DNA from: Weizmannia acidilactici | Lineage (GTDB): Bacteria > Bacillota > Bacilli > Bacillales > Bacillaceae_C | NCBI RefSeq assembly: GCF_008974185.1 | Contig: NZ_BKZP01000003.1 | Location: 62,001-126,000, forward strand | Length of the DNA: 64,000 nt | Direction of reading: 5' to 3' | Shown here: positions 8,035-18,760 of the stretch, one piece after another | Layout: each line of letters opens with the position of its first letter | Position numbering within the stretch: the first letter of the stretch is position 1 | Notes under the pieces: model-generated | What the model was told of the DNA's origin: nothing | Databases searched by the model: none | What the model saw: only the letters and a program-made list of their open reading frames with translations | Position numbers and translations under genes: made by a program

Positions 8035-9012
8035 TCACTGGGCGCCAAAACGGGAATACAGCTGCTGTTTTTTCAATATATCATAGAGGATTTCAGCAAC
8101 TTTATCGGTATCGTGGCGGATCACCCCGCCTTTATAAGTCAAAATGTTTCCCGAAACGACTTCGAGGCCAAGCCCCATTAATCGCTTAACATCATATACA
8201 ACCGGCTGTGCCAGTTCTTCGCGGTACCTTTCCCGAATCGGCTCCGGCACTTCTTCATCATTTACCAGTATCGTATCAATACATGCGCTGCCCATATGCT
8301 CATGGATGGCAGCAACATGGTCGCTGGCGGTATAGTGAAGCGTTTCCCCCGCCTGGGTCATTAAATTGCACACATACACTTTTTTCGCGCGCGCATTGCA
8401 TACTGCTTCCCCCAACCCGGGTACCATTAAATTCGGCAAAATACTCGTATAAAGGCTACCCGGTCCAATCACGATCAAATCCGCTTCATGGATGGCTTCC
8501 AATGTTTCTGGCAGCGGCTTAATGACCTCCGGCGTCAAGAATACCCTTTTGATTTTCTTCCCCGAAAACGGGATTTTCGATTCGCCCGATACAATCGAGC
8601 CGTCTTCCATTTCGGCGTGCAGCACGACGCTTTGATTGGCGGACGGAAGCACCTTTCCGCGCACGTTTAGCACTTTGCTCAATTCTTTTACCGCATGCAC
8701 AAAATCGCCCGTAATCGAAGTCAGCGCCGCGATGATCAGATTGCCGAGCGAATGCCCGGAAAGTTCATCGCCTGTTTCAAAACGGTGCTGGAACATTTTT
8801 TCAAGCAATGGCTCCACGTCCGACAAAGCCGCAAGCACATTGCGGATGTCGCCGGGTGCTGGGATATCCATTTCATGACGGATTCTCCCAGAACTCCCGC
8901 CGTCATCGGCAACCGTTACAATCGCGCTGATTTCGACCGGATATTTTTTCAGCCCCCGCAAAAGAACAGGGAGCCCGGTGCCTCCCCCGATGATGGTAAT
9001 TTTAGGCTTCAT
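8035..9012 (-). CDS. mgfK: Gluconeogenesis morphogenetic factor MgfK (YvcK)
   Basis: A 325-residue member of the CofD/YvcK family. The N-terminal [16 protein letters not shown] and [12 protein letters not shown] motifs form the nucleotide-sugar-binding site; [16 protein letters not shown] is also typical. B. subtilis YvcK binds UDP-GlcNAc and is needed for normal cell shape on gluconeogenic carbon. The start ATG overlaps the rapZ stop by four bases, showing translational coupling. Confidence 0.95.
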   Translation of the reverse strand: MKPKITIIGGGTGLPVLLRGLKKYPVEISAIVTVADDGGSSGRIRHEMDIPAPGDIRNVLAALSDVEPLLEKMFQHRFETGDELSGHSLGNLIIAALTSITGDFVHAVKELSKVLNVRGKVLPSANQSVVLHAEMEDGSIVSGESKIPFSGKKIKRVFLTPEVIKPLPETLEAIHEADLIVIGPGSLYTSILPNLMVPGLGEAVCNARAKKVYVCNLMTQAGETLHYTASDHVAAIHEHMGSACIDTILVNDEEVPEPIRERYREELAQPVVYDVKRLMGLGLEVVSGNILTYKGGVIRHDTDKVAEILYDILKKQQLYSRFGAQ

Positions 9013-9899
9013 TGCGCTTTTTCCTCCCTTCCTTTTATGTCGCGATGGGAAATCTTCGTGTTGTAATCCCGTTCAAAATAATGGCCGATATACTCCGCCA
9101 AAGCAACTGAACGGTGCTGGCCGCCCGTGCAGCCGATACCGATCACGAGCTGGCTTTTCCCTTCACGTTTATAGTGGGGCAGCATAAAAGCAAGCAGGTC
9201 GGTCAATTTTTCAAGAAATTTGTGTGTTTCATTCCATTTTAAAACATAGTCATAAACGTCTTTGTCCAAGCCGGTTTTCGGGCGCATATGTTCAATATAA
9301 AACGGATTGGGCAAAAACCGGACGTCAAAAACCAAGTCGCAGTCAATCGGGATCCCGTTTTTAAACCCGAATGACATCACATTCACGGTAAAAACGGACT
9401 GCTTATTCGCCGAAAACTCCGTTGTGATTTTTTCGCGGAGTTCCCGCGGCTTCAGATTGGACGTGTTATAAATGATTTGCGCGCGTCCTTTCAGCTCTTC
9501 CAATATTTTTCTTTCCTGTTTAATCCCTTCCAAGGGCGGACCTGAAGGAGAAAGCGGATGCGACCTCCGTGTTTCTTTATATCTTCGCACCAAAACGGAA
9601 TCATCCGCATCCAAAAACAGAATGGTTGGCGTGAGCCATGAAGATTTATCCAGTTCATCTAATGCCTTAAATAAATCATCAAAGAATTCGCGCCCGCGCA
9701 AATCCATGACGAGCGCGACTTTATTCATTTTATTATTTGCATCTTTCATGAGTTCCAGAAATTTTGGCAGAAGCGTCGGCGGCAAATTATCGACGCAGAA
9801 AAAACCAAGGTCTTCAAAACTTTGGACCGCAACGGTTTTTCCGGCACCGCTCATACCTGTAATGATGACGAGCTGCATTCGGTTTCCTTCTAAACCCAT
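9009..9899 (-). CDS. rapZ: RNase adapter/nucleotide-binding protein RapZ (YvcJ)
   Basis: A protein of about 296 residues with an N-terminal P-loop (GMSGAGKT at about 15-22), [25 protein letters not shown] and a C-terminal domain with [14 protein letters not shown]. In E. coli RapZ steers the GlmS-controlling small RNAs; the Bacillus homologue YvcJ binds and hydrolyses nucleotides and affects competence. The ATG at 9899 is chosen because a GGGGGAA site lies eight bases upstream; the ATG at 9932 has none. Confidence 0.93.
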   Translation of the reverse strand: MGLEGNRMQLVIITGMSGAGKTVAVQSFEDLGFFCVDNLPPTLLPKFLELMKDANNKMNKVALVMDLRGREFFDDLFKALDELDKSSWLTPTILFLDADDSVLVRRYKETRRSHPLSPSGPPLEGIKQERKILEELKGRAQIIYNTSNLKPRELREKITTEFSANKQSVFTVNVMSFGFKNGIPIDCDLVFDVRFLPNPFYIEHMRPKTGLDKDVYDYVLKWNETHKFLEKLTDLLAFMLPHYKREGKSQLVIGIGCTGGQHRSVALAEYIGHYFERDYNTKISHRDIKGREEKAQ

Positions 9900-9939
9900 T
9901 CTTTTTCCCCCTGACGGAACAAATTGGCACATGGTTTAT

Positions 9940-10398
9940 TCAGCTTGGATCGAGCCTGTACGACAATAAATCAAAATCTGGGGTGTACGTAAATTGCCCG
10001 TAGATCATGCCGCTACCGTGGACCATGTATTCCAAAATATGGGTATCGCCCACCGCCATCGGCAGGTCTTTGATGTCATGTATGGAATGCCATTGCAATT
10101 TTCCTTCGGCGGATTGCTCTACATTTTCCCCATCGCCTTCTGTTGCGACAAATGTGAACATCATCCACTCAGACGTGATTTTGTCCCCGTCTTTCATTAC
10201 AATGGTGAAAACCCCTTTTAATTCGGGGTGTTTCAAGTAAATGCCAGTTTCTTCCCGGTATTCCCGGATGATGGCTTCGCGGACCGATTCCCCTTGTTCC
10301 ATTTTTCCACCGGGCGCGACCCACCAATTGCGCCTCGGCTTTTGCAGCAATAATACTTGGTCGCCTTTGACCAATACGCAATTTGTCACTCTTTGCAC
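9940..10398 (-). CDS. yvcI: Nudix hydrolase (8-oxo-dGTP diphosphatase-like, YvcI)
   Basis: About 152 residues. A complete Nudix box runs from GGKMEQGES through REYREETGIYL (roughly 30-52). The family cleaves nucleoside diphosphates linked to another moiety; the physiological substrate of YvcI is not settled. The GTG at 10398 is chosen because GAGGTG (10407-10412) is eight bases upstream and the result starts MQRVTNCVL, like B. subtilis YvcI; the ATG at 10413 has no ribosome site. It is the first gene of the rapZ operon. Confidence 0.9.
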   Translation of the reverse strand: MQRVTNCVLVKGDQVLLLQKPRRNWWVAPGGKMEQGESVREAIIREYREETGIYLKHPELKGVFTIVMKDGDKITSEWMMFTFVATEGDGENVEQSAEGKLQWHSIHDIKDLPMAVGDTHILEYMVHGSGMIYGQFTYTPDFDLLSYRLDPS

Positions 10399-10677
10399 AG
10401 GAAAACACCTCATGTCTGAACAGAAATGATGCGAAACGGCCGCCTGTACGCAACGCAGCCCAGAATAGCTGTTTTCAGCCATTAAAAAATAAAAATATGG
10501 TTAGGGACGACGCCACTGAAATCTTCAATACTGTACTACCCGATATACGGTTGATGGCCCGGCATGCCGCGGGCTTTTAGGGAACCCTTTTCCGCAGGAA
10601 CCCTGTAAATTCCGCGCGCCTATCTGGACTGTCCCAAACAATAGAATAGCCTTCAGCATAAAACCATGTTACTTTTT
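10399..10677 (-). other. Untranslated leader of the yvcI-rapZ operon
   Basis: About 270 bp separate the predicted start site from the yvcI start codon. It contains a GC-rich hairpin near 10555-10575 (GCCCGCGGCATGCCGGGC on the minus strand) and a segment GGACTGTCCCAAAC near 10625. I see no coding frame and no known riboswitch pattern. The long leader may carry attenuation or RNA-stability signals, but nothing in the sequence proves this. Confidence 0.4.
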
Positions 10678-10706
10678 ATTATACTATTAATAAAACAAGC
10701 GAACAA
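10678..10706 (-). promoter_or_regulatory. Sigma-A promoter of the yvcI-rapZ-mgfK-whiA-crh operon
   Basis: On the minus strand TTGTTC (10701-10706) and TATAAT (10678-10683) are separated by 17 bp. The stretch from 10707 to the trxB terminator holds no gene. Confidence 0.75.
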
Positions 10707-10808
10707 TGAATGAGCGTATCCGCAAAACACGAAAAAATGCTGCTGTTTCCTTTCCAGCAGGTTGTTTATGGCGCCTGCCGGAAACCTGCCTAATTCAACC
10801 GGTCTCGC

Positions 10809-10835
10809 AAAAAAAGCACAGGCATGCGCCTGTGC
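10809..10835 (-). terminator. trxB terminator
   Basis: On the minus strand GCACAGGC-GCAT-GCCTGTGC is followed by seven T. It lies about 105 bp beyond the trxB stop codon. Confidence 0.85.
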
Positions 10836-10940
10836 ATCTCCAATAGGGCTTATATAAAAAAAGGGGGTCAATTTATATTGATATCTTACCCGAAGTTTGT
10901 TTCATACGGGTTACAAAAAAGTTAAAACCGCTTGACTTTT

Positions 10941-11885
<945 letters not shown>

Positions 11886-11990
11886 TTATTAGCAACACTC
11901 CTTATTCATGGCTGCAGCTGTAGAAATGCAAGCCACCCTATTTTAATCGTTCCACAAAGCAGTTTTTCCATACACGGTATACCCGTTTTT

Positions 11991-12024
11991 AAAAAAACCC
12001 CACCAACCATGTGTGGGGTTTTTG
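11991..12024. terminator. Terminator between yvcD and trxB, usable in both directions
   Basis: ACCCCAC / GTGGGGT arms flank a short loop, with A-runs on the left and T-runs on the right, so either strand could end here. It is about 100 bp downstream of the TPR gene. Confidence 0.75.
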
Positions 12025-12072
12025 TTCCAACCAGAGAAAAGAAATCATCTTTCCTTTTTTATACTATAGGAA

Positions 12073-12120
12073 GAAAAGCCCCCCGTCCATTGATTTGCTC
12101 ATAGAAAAGCGGAGGGCAGC
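12073..12120 (-). terminator. Possible proximal terminator of yvcD
   Basis: Directly after the stop codon the minus strand shows GCCCTCCG, about 24 nt of loop, then CGGGGGGC and TTTTC. The pairing is good but the loop is large and the T-run short, so it may be secondary to the terminator at 11991-12024. Confidence 0.5.
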
Positions 12121-12122
12121 TT

Positions 12123-13631
12123 TTAAAACAGTGACTTAATTTGGTTGGCGTACTTTCTTAACGTGGAGGCCGAAATTTGATATTCTGCCGCGACAGCCTG
12201 CTGGGACACTTTATCACCCTTTTGGCGGTGCCACAAATAATCGGTGGCGGCGGCGAATCCGGCTTCGTTTTTAAACCGTTCTCCGTGCTTTAGGCCGTTT
12301 AAAAAGATCGAAAACCAAACGAGCATCAAATCGGTATATCCTGGGAACATCGGCCCGTAATGTCCGTGGAGGATACATGCAATATTGTGCCCGCGCGCAA
12401 ACACTTTGTCCGGGTCAAAATGCTCACGGATGCCCGACTCAAGGACATGCGCCAAATAAATTTTCTCAATCAGCGTAAAATCTTCGAAGTTTTTAAAATC
12501 AGGATGCGAAACGATGTCCGAACGATTGGAAGAAAGACCGATCAGAAAAATCCCGAATAAACGCTCAGGCATCTCCCCGCTGTTGAGCCGGTTTAAAATA
12601 AATTGGACATTTTTCTCATTCAGCTTTTTTTCCAAATCCCGGTTCCACGGTTCATATCCCTTTTTCCCTGGGTTCAGTTCGATGAGCTGCTCCCATGCCG
12701 ATTCCGCTGCCTGTTGGCGGCCGGTATAATAGGCAGCCTGCGACAGCCAGTAGTAAAACGATGCATCCCCGCCAAATCCGGCTTTTTTCAACCGGTTCAA
12801 CCAATGGTAAGCCTCTTCAAAACGGCCGATAGTGGCAAATGTTGCGCCGAGCTTGTATTGGTGGTCGATTAAAACCGGCCGGACCTTTTCAAGCCCTTTC
12901 ACAATTTTTTCAAGTTTTTCGTCATCTTGCTTATGGTAGAAAAAAACGGCTAAATTGCATAGCGCATGAAGATTGCCCGGGTTCTTTTCCAGCAGGTCCT
13001 CCAGCACCGCGATCGCTTTTTCCGCCTGGCCGAGGTAAAAGTACGCAAGCGCAATATTATTGTAGCCGGACCAAAAATCCGGATATTTTTCGATCAGTTT
13101 GTTTAGCTCGTTAAGCGCCATTTCAAAATTTCCCGCTTCCAAAAGACGCCTTGCTTCTTCCTGCTTGATCATGAGTTCATCCTGCTCATAAGAGATGGAT
13201 TCGAGTTCCCCATCGTCCAAGTCAATCATGTAAATGAGTTCTTCCGCTTCTTCCCTATACTCGCCGAACGGGTCTTTTTCCAAGTATTGGCGGGCATGGT
13301 ACAAAGCCTCGTTAAAAAACCCGAGTTCCGCATAATTATTGGCTAAAAAAAAGTGGCACTCCACCATACTTGGATCGAGTTTCTCCAAAATATGGCGGAA
13401 AATGTCAATTGCCTGCTGGAACTCTTCGCAATGGGTATAAATGATCGCAAGCTGGCAGGCAATGACCGGGTCGTTCGGATCCAACTGGGCGGCGCGCTGC
13501 AAATATTTTCGTGCTTTTTTGATGTCATGGCGGTCAAAAGCCTGGACACCTTTATTAAAATAGTATTCTCCCGTCGGTATAAAAGACAGCACATTCCCAT
13601 GTTCCTGCCTTAATTTGGAATCTTTGCTCAT
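12123..13631 (-). CDS. yvcD: Tetratricopeptide repeat protein (YvcD-like)
   Basis: A 502-residue soluble protein dominated by tetratricopeptide repeats: one block near residues 22-125 (YFNKGVQAFDRHDIKKARKY, AAQLDPNDPVIACQLAIIY) and another near 155-250 (AEKAIAVLEDLLEKNPGNLH). The C-terminal ~150 residues lack repeats and end in a small helix-turn-helix-like stretch (VAAEYQISASTLRKYANQI). It matches YvcD of B. subtilis in position and length. TPRs mediate protein contacts; partner and role are unknown. Confidence 0.85.
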   Translation of the reverse strand: MSKDSKLRQEHGNVLSFIPTGEYYFNKGVQAFDRHDIKKARKYLQRAAQLDPNDPVIACQLAIIYTHCEEFQQAIDIFRHILEKLDPSMVECHFFLANNYAELGFFNEALYHARQYLEKDPFGEYREEAEELIYMIDLDDGELESISYEQDELMIKQEEARRLLEAGNFEMALNELNKLIEKYPDFWSGYNNIALAYFYLGQAEKAIAVLEDLLEKNPGNLHALCNLAVFFYHKQDDEKLEKIVKGLEKVRPVLIDHQYKLGATFATIGRFEEAYHWLNRLKKAGFGGDASFYYWLSQAAYYTGRQQAAESAWEQLIELNPGKKGYEPWNRDLEKKLNEKNVQFILNRLNSGEMPERLFGIFLIGLSSNRSDIVSHPDFKNFEDFTLIEKIYLAHVLESGIREHFDPDKVFARGHNIACILHGHYGPMFPGYTDLMLVWFSIFLNGLKHGERFKNEAGFAAATDYLWHRQKGDKVSQQAVAAEYQISASTLRKYANQIKSLF

Positions 13632-13671
13632 GTTGTTCCCTCACAAACAATAAACATTAGTCGCTTCTTGT

Positions 13672-13700
13672 AGTATATCATACATCCGGGGCGCCTTTAA
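13672..13700 (-). promoter_or_regulatory. Possible promoter of yvcD
   Basis: On the minus strand TTAAAG (13695-13700) and TATACT (13672-13677) are 17 bp apart, about 40 bp upstream of the start codon. The -35 is weak. Confidence 0.4.
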
Positions 13701-13730
13701 CCTTTTCGGCTCAAGTAATTGTTCCCTTAT

Positions 13731-14240
13731 TCACTGTTCTGTCTGTTCGGGTCTTTCCTTTGCTTCGCGGATGATTTGCAATGGATTTCCGCCTGCAAAG
13801 GAACCAGCAGGCACATCTTTATGGACAACGGAACCGGCGGCCACCACTGCCCGGTCCCCGATCACCACCCCAGGGAGAATGGTCGTATTTGCACCGACCA
13901 TTACTTCGTCGCCGATCACCACTTCCCCGATCCGGTATTCGTCTATCAAATATTCATGTGCGAGAATGGTCGTATTATAACCGATCACGCAATTTTTCCC
14001 GACCGATATTTTTTCGGGAAACATGATGTCCACCAGCACTTTATACGCAAAAGCCGTTTTGTCCCCGACTTTCATGCACAAAAATGTCCGGTACATCCAA
14101 TTTTTTACGCGCAAAAACGGCATATAGCGGGCAATTTCGATGATGATGACATTTTTCAACACTTTCCAAAAAGAAACGGTTTTGTAAATTTGCCAAAGTG
14201 CATTCGCGCCTTCAACCGGATACCGCTCCGTTTTCCTCAT
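13731..14240 (-). CDS. yvoF: Left-handed beta-helix acyltransferase (YvoF)
   Basis: A 169-residue hexapeptide-repeat acetyltransferase. The repeats start near residue 75 ([20 protein letters not shown]) and run through [20 protein letters not shown] and [20 protein letters not shown], ending NPLQIIRE as in maltose/galactoside-type O-acetyltransferases. The acceptor is unknown. Its start overlaps the ppaX stop by four bases, so it is translationally coupled to the hprK-lgt-ppaX operon, as in B. subtilis. Confidence 0.9.
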   Translation of the reverse strand: MRKTERYPVEGANALWQIYKTVSFWKVLKNVIIIEIARYMPFLRVKNWMYRTFLCMKVGDKTAFAYKVLVDIMFPEKISVGKNCVIGYNTTILAHEYLIDEYRIGEVVIGDEVMVGANTTILPGVVIGDRAVVAAGSVVHKDVPAGSFAGGNPLQIIREAKERPEQTEQ

Positions 14241-14890
14241 CTGGCTTTAACCCCGACAATCTTTGCAAGGTCGGACATATGGTCAAGCATAAAATCTGGT
14301 TTATATTTTTCAAGAAAAGCGCGCCCTTTTGCCGACCACGAAACCCCGGCCGAATACGTGCCGGCATTTTTCGCCGCCTGGATATCATGGTAATTGTCGC
14401 CGATCATGATTGCTTCTTCCGGCGCCGAACCGAGCAGGTGCAGCGCTTTTTCAACAGGTTCCGGATCCGGCTTGGCCCGCTTTACATCGTCAAGCGTAAT
14501 GACGGCATCGAAAAACGGATTCAAGCGGGTCAGCTTCAGCCCTTTCATGACCGTATCCTTCATTTTGGTCGATACAATCCCCAGCTTAAAGCGGTGTTCT
14601 TTCAGCATTTTAATCGTATCAAAGACGCCCGGGAATTCTTTTACGAGGGAATCGTGCTGCTGGACATTATAGGCGCGGTATATGGCGACCATTTCTTCCG
14701 CCCGCTCCGGATCGATGGATGAAAAACTGTCAATCAAAGGCGGCCCGTTAAAAATGAGCACGTCTTCCCGGCTGTAGCGCCCCGAATAATAATGGTTCAA
14801 CGTATGCAAAAAGGACTGAACGATTAATTCATTCGTGTCAATCAAAGTTCCATCCAAATCAAACAAAAGCGTGGTAATCGGTTTTCCCAT
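14237..14890 (-). CDS. ppaX: Pyrophosphatase PpaX (HAD superfamily)
   Basis: A 217-residue HAD phosphatase. Motif I is [13 protein letters not shown] with nucleophile and acid/base Asp; motif II is GIVSTKMKD; the motif III lysine is in [10 protein letters not shown]; motif IV is [17 protein letters not shown]. PpaX hydrolyses the pyrophosphate released when HprK/P dephosphorylates P-Ser-HPr by phosphorolysis, which explains its operon with hprK. Confidence 0.95.
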   Translation of the reverse strand: MGKPITTLLFDLDGTLIDTNELIVQSFLHTLNHYYSGRYSREDVLIFNGPPLIDSFSSIDPERAEEMVAIYRAYNVQQHDSLVKEFPGVFDTIKMLKEHRFKLGIVSTKMKDTVMKGLKLTRLNPFFDAVITLDDVKRAKPDPEPVEKALHLLGSAPEEAIMIGDNYHDIQAAKNAGTYSAGVSWSAKGRAFLEKYKPDFMLDHMSDLAKIVGVKAR

Positions 14891-14908
14891 TTGTTTCCCT
14901 CTTTCTTC

Positions 14909-15721
14909 TTACTGCTCCCCGTACAGTTTGGACGATAATCCTGTTTTTCTGCGGTAAATCCATACAATCCCAGCTGCAATAATCAAAGTAACCGAAACGA
15001 CCTGCGCCATGCGGATATGGGATGTGAGCATCAAGCTGTCCGTCCGCAACCCTTCGATAAAGAAACGGCCGATCGAGTACCAGATCAAATAGCTTAAGAA
15101 AATTTCTCCCCTGTGCATTTTTGCCCTTCTTAGTAACATCAGGACAATGAATCCTAAAATGTCCCACAGCGATTCATATAAAAATGTCGGCTGATAATAG
15201 GTGCCGTTTATGTACATTTGGTTGATCATCCAATCCGGCAGATGCAAATTCTCCAAAAACGCCCTGGAAACCGGCCCGCCGTGCGCTTCCTGGTTCATAA
15301 AATTGCCCCAGCGCCCGATCCCCTGCCCCAAAATTAAACTTGGCGCGGAAATATCGGCAATTTTCCAGAAAGACCCGCCTTTTACACGCGTAAATACAAT
15401 CGCGGTGACAACGGCCCCGATCAACGCTCCGTGGATCGCGATGCCGCCGTTCCAGATTTTGATGATTTCATTTGGATGTTCCGAATAATAACCCCATTCA
15501 AAAATGACATAGTAAATCCGGGCGCATATAATCGAAACCGGAATCGCCCATATGCATAAATCGGCAATGATATTTTGGTCGACTGAAAGCCGGGCAGCTT
15601 CGCGCATGGCAAGATACAGCCCCAAAAGAATGCCGAAGCCGATAATAATCCCGTACCAATGCACCTCTAACCCGCCTAAATGGAACGCAATCGGGTTCAG
15701 GGGGGTAATATTTGGATCCAT
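14909..15721 (-). CDS. lgt: Prolipoprotein diacylglyceryl transferase
   Basis: A 270-residue polytopic membrane enzyme with about seven hydrophobic segments. The Lgt signature [18 protein letters not shown] is intact, and [11 protein letters not shown] and [16 protein letters not shown] are also typical. It transfers diacylglycerol from phosphatidylglycerol to the lipobox cysteine of prelipoproteins; PstS and CccB in this window are predicted substrates. It is encoded between hprK and ppaX. Confidence 0.97.
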   Translation of the reverse strand: MDPNITPLNPIAFHLGGLEVHWYGIIIGFGILLGLYLAMREAARLSVDQNIIADLCIWAIPVSIICARIYYVIFEWGYYSEHPNEIIKIWNGGIAIHGALIGAVVTAIVFTRVKGGSFWKIADISAPSLILGQGIGRWGNFMNQEAHGGPVSRAFLENLHLPDWMINQMYINGTYYQPTFLYESLWDILGFIVLMLLRRAKMHRGEIFLSYLIWYSIGRFFIEGLRTDSLMLTSHIRMAQVVSVTLIIAAGIVWIYRRKTGLSSKLYGEQ

Positions 15722-15813
15722 TTCATCACAACTCCTTTTTCACCCGTTACAATACGGTCCGCCCGGAAAATGCCAGGCGTCCGTTAACTTCTTTTATCCA
15801 CGGCCGCGCATGG

Positions 15814-16755
15814 TCAGCCCTGGTTATTCTCCTGTTCATGTTCTTCGATGACATCCGCCAGCTTGTCCGTAAACTGCCGGGCAGCATTTACGCCCATGTT
15901 TTTCAAACGGTAATTCATGGCGGCCACTTCAATGATGATGGCCAGGTTCCTGCCGGGGCGCACCGGCACCGTCATCTTCGTGATTTCCGTATCGAGGATT
16001 TTGACTTTTTCTTCATCGAGCCCCAGCCGGTCATACTGCTTATGCTGGTCCCAAATTTCCAAATTGGCGATCATCGTAATCCGTTTGTGGCTTCTCACCG
16101 CACCTGCGCCAAATAACGTCATGACATTGATAATGCCGAGCCCGCGGATTTCCAGCAAATGTTCAATCAATTCCGGGGCATGCCCGATCAGGGAACCTTC
16201 TTCTTCCTGGACAATTTCGACACAGTCATCGGCAACAAGCCTGTGCCCTCTTTTCACAAGTTCCAGCGCAGTCTCGCTTTTCCCGACACCGCTTTTTCCG
16301 GTAATCAGAACGCCGACCCCGTATACATCAACAAGCACGCCATGGACGGCTGTCGTCGGGGCAAGCTTATATTCCAAATAATTCGTTAAACGGCTTGAAA
16401 ACCGCGTTGTTTTCATCGGTGTCCGCATCACAGGGACCGAATGTTCTTCAGAAGCCTCGATCAATTCCGAGGGAATTTCCAAGCCTCTCGAAATCACAAT
16501 GCCCGGTGTTATATCGCTGCACAAATTTTCCATCCTGCTTTTCCGTTCTTCCGGCGTAAGCCTGTTGCTGAAGGTGATTTCCGTCATGCCAAGCAGCTGG
16601 ATGCGGTCAGCCGGATAATAATCAAAAAAGCCCGTCATCTCCAGGCCCGGCCGTGAAATATCACTCGTGGTGATCGGGCGGTGGATGCCTTCTTCTCCAC
16701 TGATCAGCTCAAGATTAAACTGTTTAATAATGTCTGCTACGCGCACCTTTGCCAC
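15814..16755 (-). CDS. hprK: HPr kinase/phosphorylase
   Basis: A 313-residue bifunctional enzyme that phosphorylates Ser46 of HPr and Crh and reverses it by phosphorolysis. The P-loop [11 protein letters not shown] (153-160) and the family signature [16 protein letters not shown] are present, and the N-terminal domain (1-130) is intact. With crh and ppaX in the same window this covers the Ser-phosphorylation branch of carbon catabolite control. A -10-like TATAAT lies upstream near 16805, but I see no matching -35. Confidence 0.97.
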   Translation of the reverse strand: MAKVRVADIIKQFNLELISGEEGIHRPITTSDISRPGLEMTGFFDYYPADRIQLLGMTEITFSNRLTPEERKSRMENLCSDITPGIVISRGLEIPSELIEASEEHSVPVMRTPMKTTRFSSRLTNYLEYKLAPTTAVHGVLVDVYGVGVLITGKSGVGKSETALELVKRGHRLVADDCVEIVQEEEGSLIGHAPELIEHLLEIRGLGIINVMTLFGAGAVRSHKRITMIANLEIWDQHKQYDRLGLDEEKVKILDTEITKMTVPVRPGRNLAIIIEVAAMNYRLKNMGVNAARQFTDKLADVIEEHEQENNQG

Positions 16756-16905
16756 TATGATTCCTCCTGTATCAATCCGGCTGCAAAAAAACCGGAATGG
16801 ATTATACTTGATGATTCAAAGGCTTCTTATTATTTTATCATTTCATAAAGGGGCCGTACCAGCCCTTTTCGATAAAAATGATTTTCCAGCCGCGAAGCAG
16901 GACAA

Positions 16906-16932
16906 TAAAAAGACGGCAGGTTCTCCTGCCGT
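16906..16932 (-). terminator. Terminator after yvlB-yvlD
   Basis: On the minus strand ACGGCAGG-AGAA-CCTGCCGT is followed by CTTTTTATT, 70 bp after the yvlD stop codon. It separates this pair from the hprK operon. Confidence 0.85.
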
Positions 16933-17002
16933 ACTTCATGAATATCATGGATGGCCACATCATTCCGCAGCAGTCCTGCAAATTTCATAAAACCTTTCCC
17001 GG

Positions 17003-17365
17003 TCAGCCCGATTGTTTCCGGAATACTGTTTCCTGCAAAATTAAATTTACAACCGCCATAATCACCGCCACTAGAAAAGCCATGCCGAAGCTGTCAATCT
17101 CAAAACTCGGGCCCATCAGCTCATCGGTCATGACCAAGGTAATGGCATTGATGACGAGTAGAAAAATGCCCAAACTGAGGATCGTAATCGGTAAAGTGAG
17201 CAGGATTAAAATCGGCCGCACCAAAATATTCAAGATGGACAATATGAGGCTTGCCATAATGGCGGAGCCGACACTTTCAACATAAAACCCCTGGAAATAG
17301 CCGGAAAGTGCGATAAACAATATGGCGTTGATCAAAATTCCGAGTATCCAGCGCATGGTCATCAA
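17003..17365 (-). CDS. yvlD: Phage holin family / YvlD-type membrane protein
   Basis: A 120-residue membrane protein with four hydrophobic segments (WILGILINAILFIALSGYF; IMASLILSILNILVRPIL; LLTLPITILSLGIFLLVIN; MAFLVAVIMAVVNLIL). It matches the YvlD / Mycobacterium Rv1476-type 'phage holin family 4' proteins, which are not true holins. In B. subtilis it is the last gene of the sigma-W-dependent yvlABCD operon; here only the B and D members are seen. The role in envelope stress is unproven. Confidence 0.85.
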   Translation of the reverse strand: MMTMRWILGILINAILFIALSGYFQGFYVESVGSAIMASLILSILNILVRPILILLTLPITILSLGIFLLVINAITLVMTDELMGPSFEIDSFGMAFLVAVIMAVVNLILQETVFRKQSG

Positions 17366-17453
17366 ACCTTTTCTTCAATTCTTACTTACAGTATATATCC
17401 GCACCTGCAAAAAATCCCGCCACACACCCCGTTTTTTGGAAAAGCCTAACCTT

Positions 17454-18587
17454 TTATGCTTTTTGGCCGTGGTCTTCCGGCTCACGATGCTTGTTAGTGC
17501 TTTGCTCTTTTATCGTAATGGTGCCTGTTTTGGCATCGGCAAATACATACAGTTCGGTTTCGGAAATGCCTTTTCGGCTGAACCGGGCAATCTTTTGAAT
17601 CATTTCTTTCCGTTCTTCATATTTCTCCATGCCTTCCAGTTCTATCGCGAAGCTGCCGAAATTCGTTTTTCCTTCCCCATGCACGGACGTATTTTCCGGA
17701 ATGGCAATTTCAATATTTCCGGAAACAGTTTTGGCATGCAAAGTGTCGCCTTCGGAAGCCATATTTACGGTAATATTGCCGTTGAACGCTTCAAAATCCG
17801 AGCGCCCGAAAGAGCCGTTCCAGCGGATGTCGCCGTTCATCGTCTGCGCTTCGACCTGCCGGATGACAGTCCTGTCAAATTCAACGGTGCCGTTCCCTGT
17901 CTCAATATCCGCTTTTTCCAATTCGGCACGCTCAAGCAGCACCTTGCCATGCAGTGTTTTGATCTTTAAGTGATCGGCTTGGATTTCTTTTACCTGGACA
18001 TTGCCACTGAAGGTGCTTAAGATAATTTTCCGGTATTGGGCTGCCGGAATGTAAACGGCTGTGTCGGCTTTCATCCATTTTGACTGGGTAGCAAATACAA
18101 GCCTTCCGTCTTCAATAGAAAAAGTGCTGTTATTCAATAAAAAACTGCGCGCTTCTTCCCGGTCATTTGTACGGAAGACTTTTGCCCGGCATTCCACCCG
18201 CACATCTTCCTGGTCCCATTGCTTAAACGTGAGGTTTCCGTTTGCAATGTCGATTTCAATATTTTCGATCTCGGGCATATGTTGCTGGAATACATGGGAA
18301 ACCTCGGCGGACTGGCTGATTTGGAAATCAAACTCCTTTATTTTTTTCAATGCCCCGCCGACCAGATCAAACAGTTTTTCTTTCGTCTCGTTGAAATTTT
18401 GTGCCGTGTCGTGGAACCTTTTTTGGCCTTCCCCGTCTCTGCCGCTTTGTTCCGTTGTTTTCCCCTCGCCCTTTTCCACATTTCCGGACTCTTCCCTGTC
18501 CAATGCCTCCAAAAGCGTCAAAGCTTCATCAGTTGACAATTTTCCGTTTTTTACCATATCCAAAATCCGTTTTCGCTTATTTTCCAT
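17454..18587 (-). CDS. yvlB: YvlB-like protein with SHOCT-like N-terminus and DUF4097 beta-helix
   Basis: A 377-residue protein. The N-terminal RKRILDMVKNGKLSTDEALT is a short SHOCT-like helical unit. After a charged linker comes a DUF4097 beta-strand repeat region (about 105-360) with recurring motifs such as IEIDIANGNLTFKQW, VQVKEIQADHLKIKT, VEAQTMNGDIRW and LHAKTVSGNIEIA. No signal peptide is seen, so a cytoplasmic or membrane-peripheral location is likely. It is paired with yvlD and preceded by a sigma-W-like promoter. The LiaG/YvlB group is linked to cell-envelope stress. Confidence 0.85.
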   Translation of the reverse strand: MENKRKRILDMVKNGKLSTDEALTLLEALDREESGNVEKGEGKTTEQSGRDGEGQKRFHDTAQNFNETKEKLFDLVGGALKKIKEFDFQISQSAEVSHVFQQHMPEIENIEIDIANGNLTFKQWDQEDVRVECRAKVFRTNDREEARSFLLNNSTFSIEDGRLVFATQSKWMKADTAVYIPAAQYRKIILSTFSGNVQVKEIQADHLKIKTLHGKVLLERAELEKADIETGNGTVEFDRTVIRQVEAQTMNGDIRWNGSFGRSDFEAFNGNITVNMASEGDTLHAKTVSGNIEIAIPENTSVHGEGKTNFGSFAIELEGMEKYEERKEMIQKIARFSRKGISETELYVFADAKTGTITIKEQSTNKHREPEDHGQKA

Positions 18588-18622
18588 AGGGGTGCCTCCT
18601 TTTTCGCACTGGTTATTATGAT

Positions 18623-18648
18623 TACGATTATTTTTAAAAAAAGTTTCG
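18623..18648 (-). promoter_or_regulatory. Sigma-W-like (ECF) promoter of yvlB-yvlD
   Basis: On the minus strand CGAAAC (18643-18648) and CGTA (18623-18626) are separated by 16 bp with a T/A-rich start to the spacer. This is one base from the sigma-W consensus TGAAAC-N16-CGTA. The B. subtilis yvlABCD operon is in the sigma-W regulon, so the site fits known biology. Confidence 0.75.
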
Positions 18649-18704
18649 CTACATTTTCTTTACCAAATCGTCCATATGTGAAGTACATTGCCAAGTATAA
18701 TCAA

Positions 18705-18734
18705 ACTGCCGGAAAATGATGTTTTTCCGGCAGT
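18705..18734 (-). terminator. Hairpin after the teichoic acid genes
   Basis: A perfect 12-bp inverted repeat (ACTGCCGGAAAA / TTTTCCGGCAGT) lies 27 bp after the stop codon of the two-domain transferase. The following sequence is TTGATTAT, so the T-run is weak. Confidence 0.65.
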
Positions 18735-18760
18735 GTAAATTAGATTGCTTAATTCCAATC

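Noticed and set aside
10653-10871. 72-codon minus-strand frame between yvcI and trxB
   Set aside because: It spans the trxB terminator and the yvcI promoter, and resembles no protein I know.
13719-14393. 224-codon plus-strand frame opposite yvoF/ppaX
   Set aside because: It is antisense to two well-recognised genes and is rich in Phe/His/Pro as expected of a shadow frame.
17003-17365. Prophage holin
   Set aside because: The family label is historical; position and partner match chromosomal yvlD and no phage genes are adjacent.
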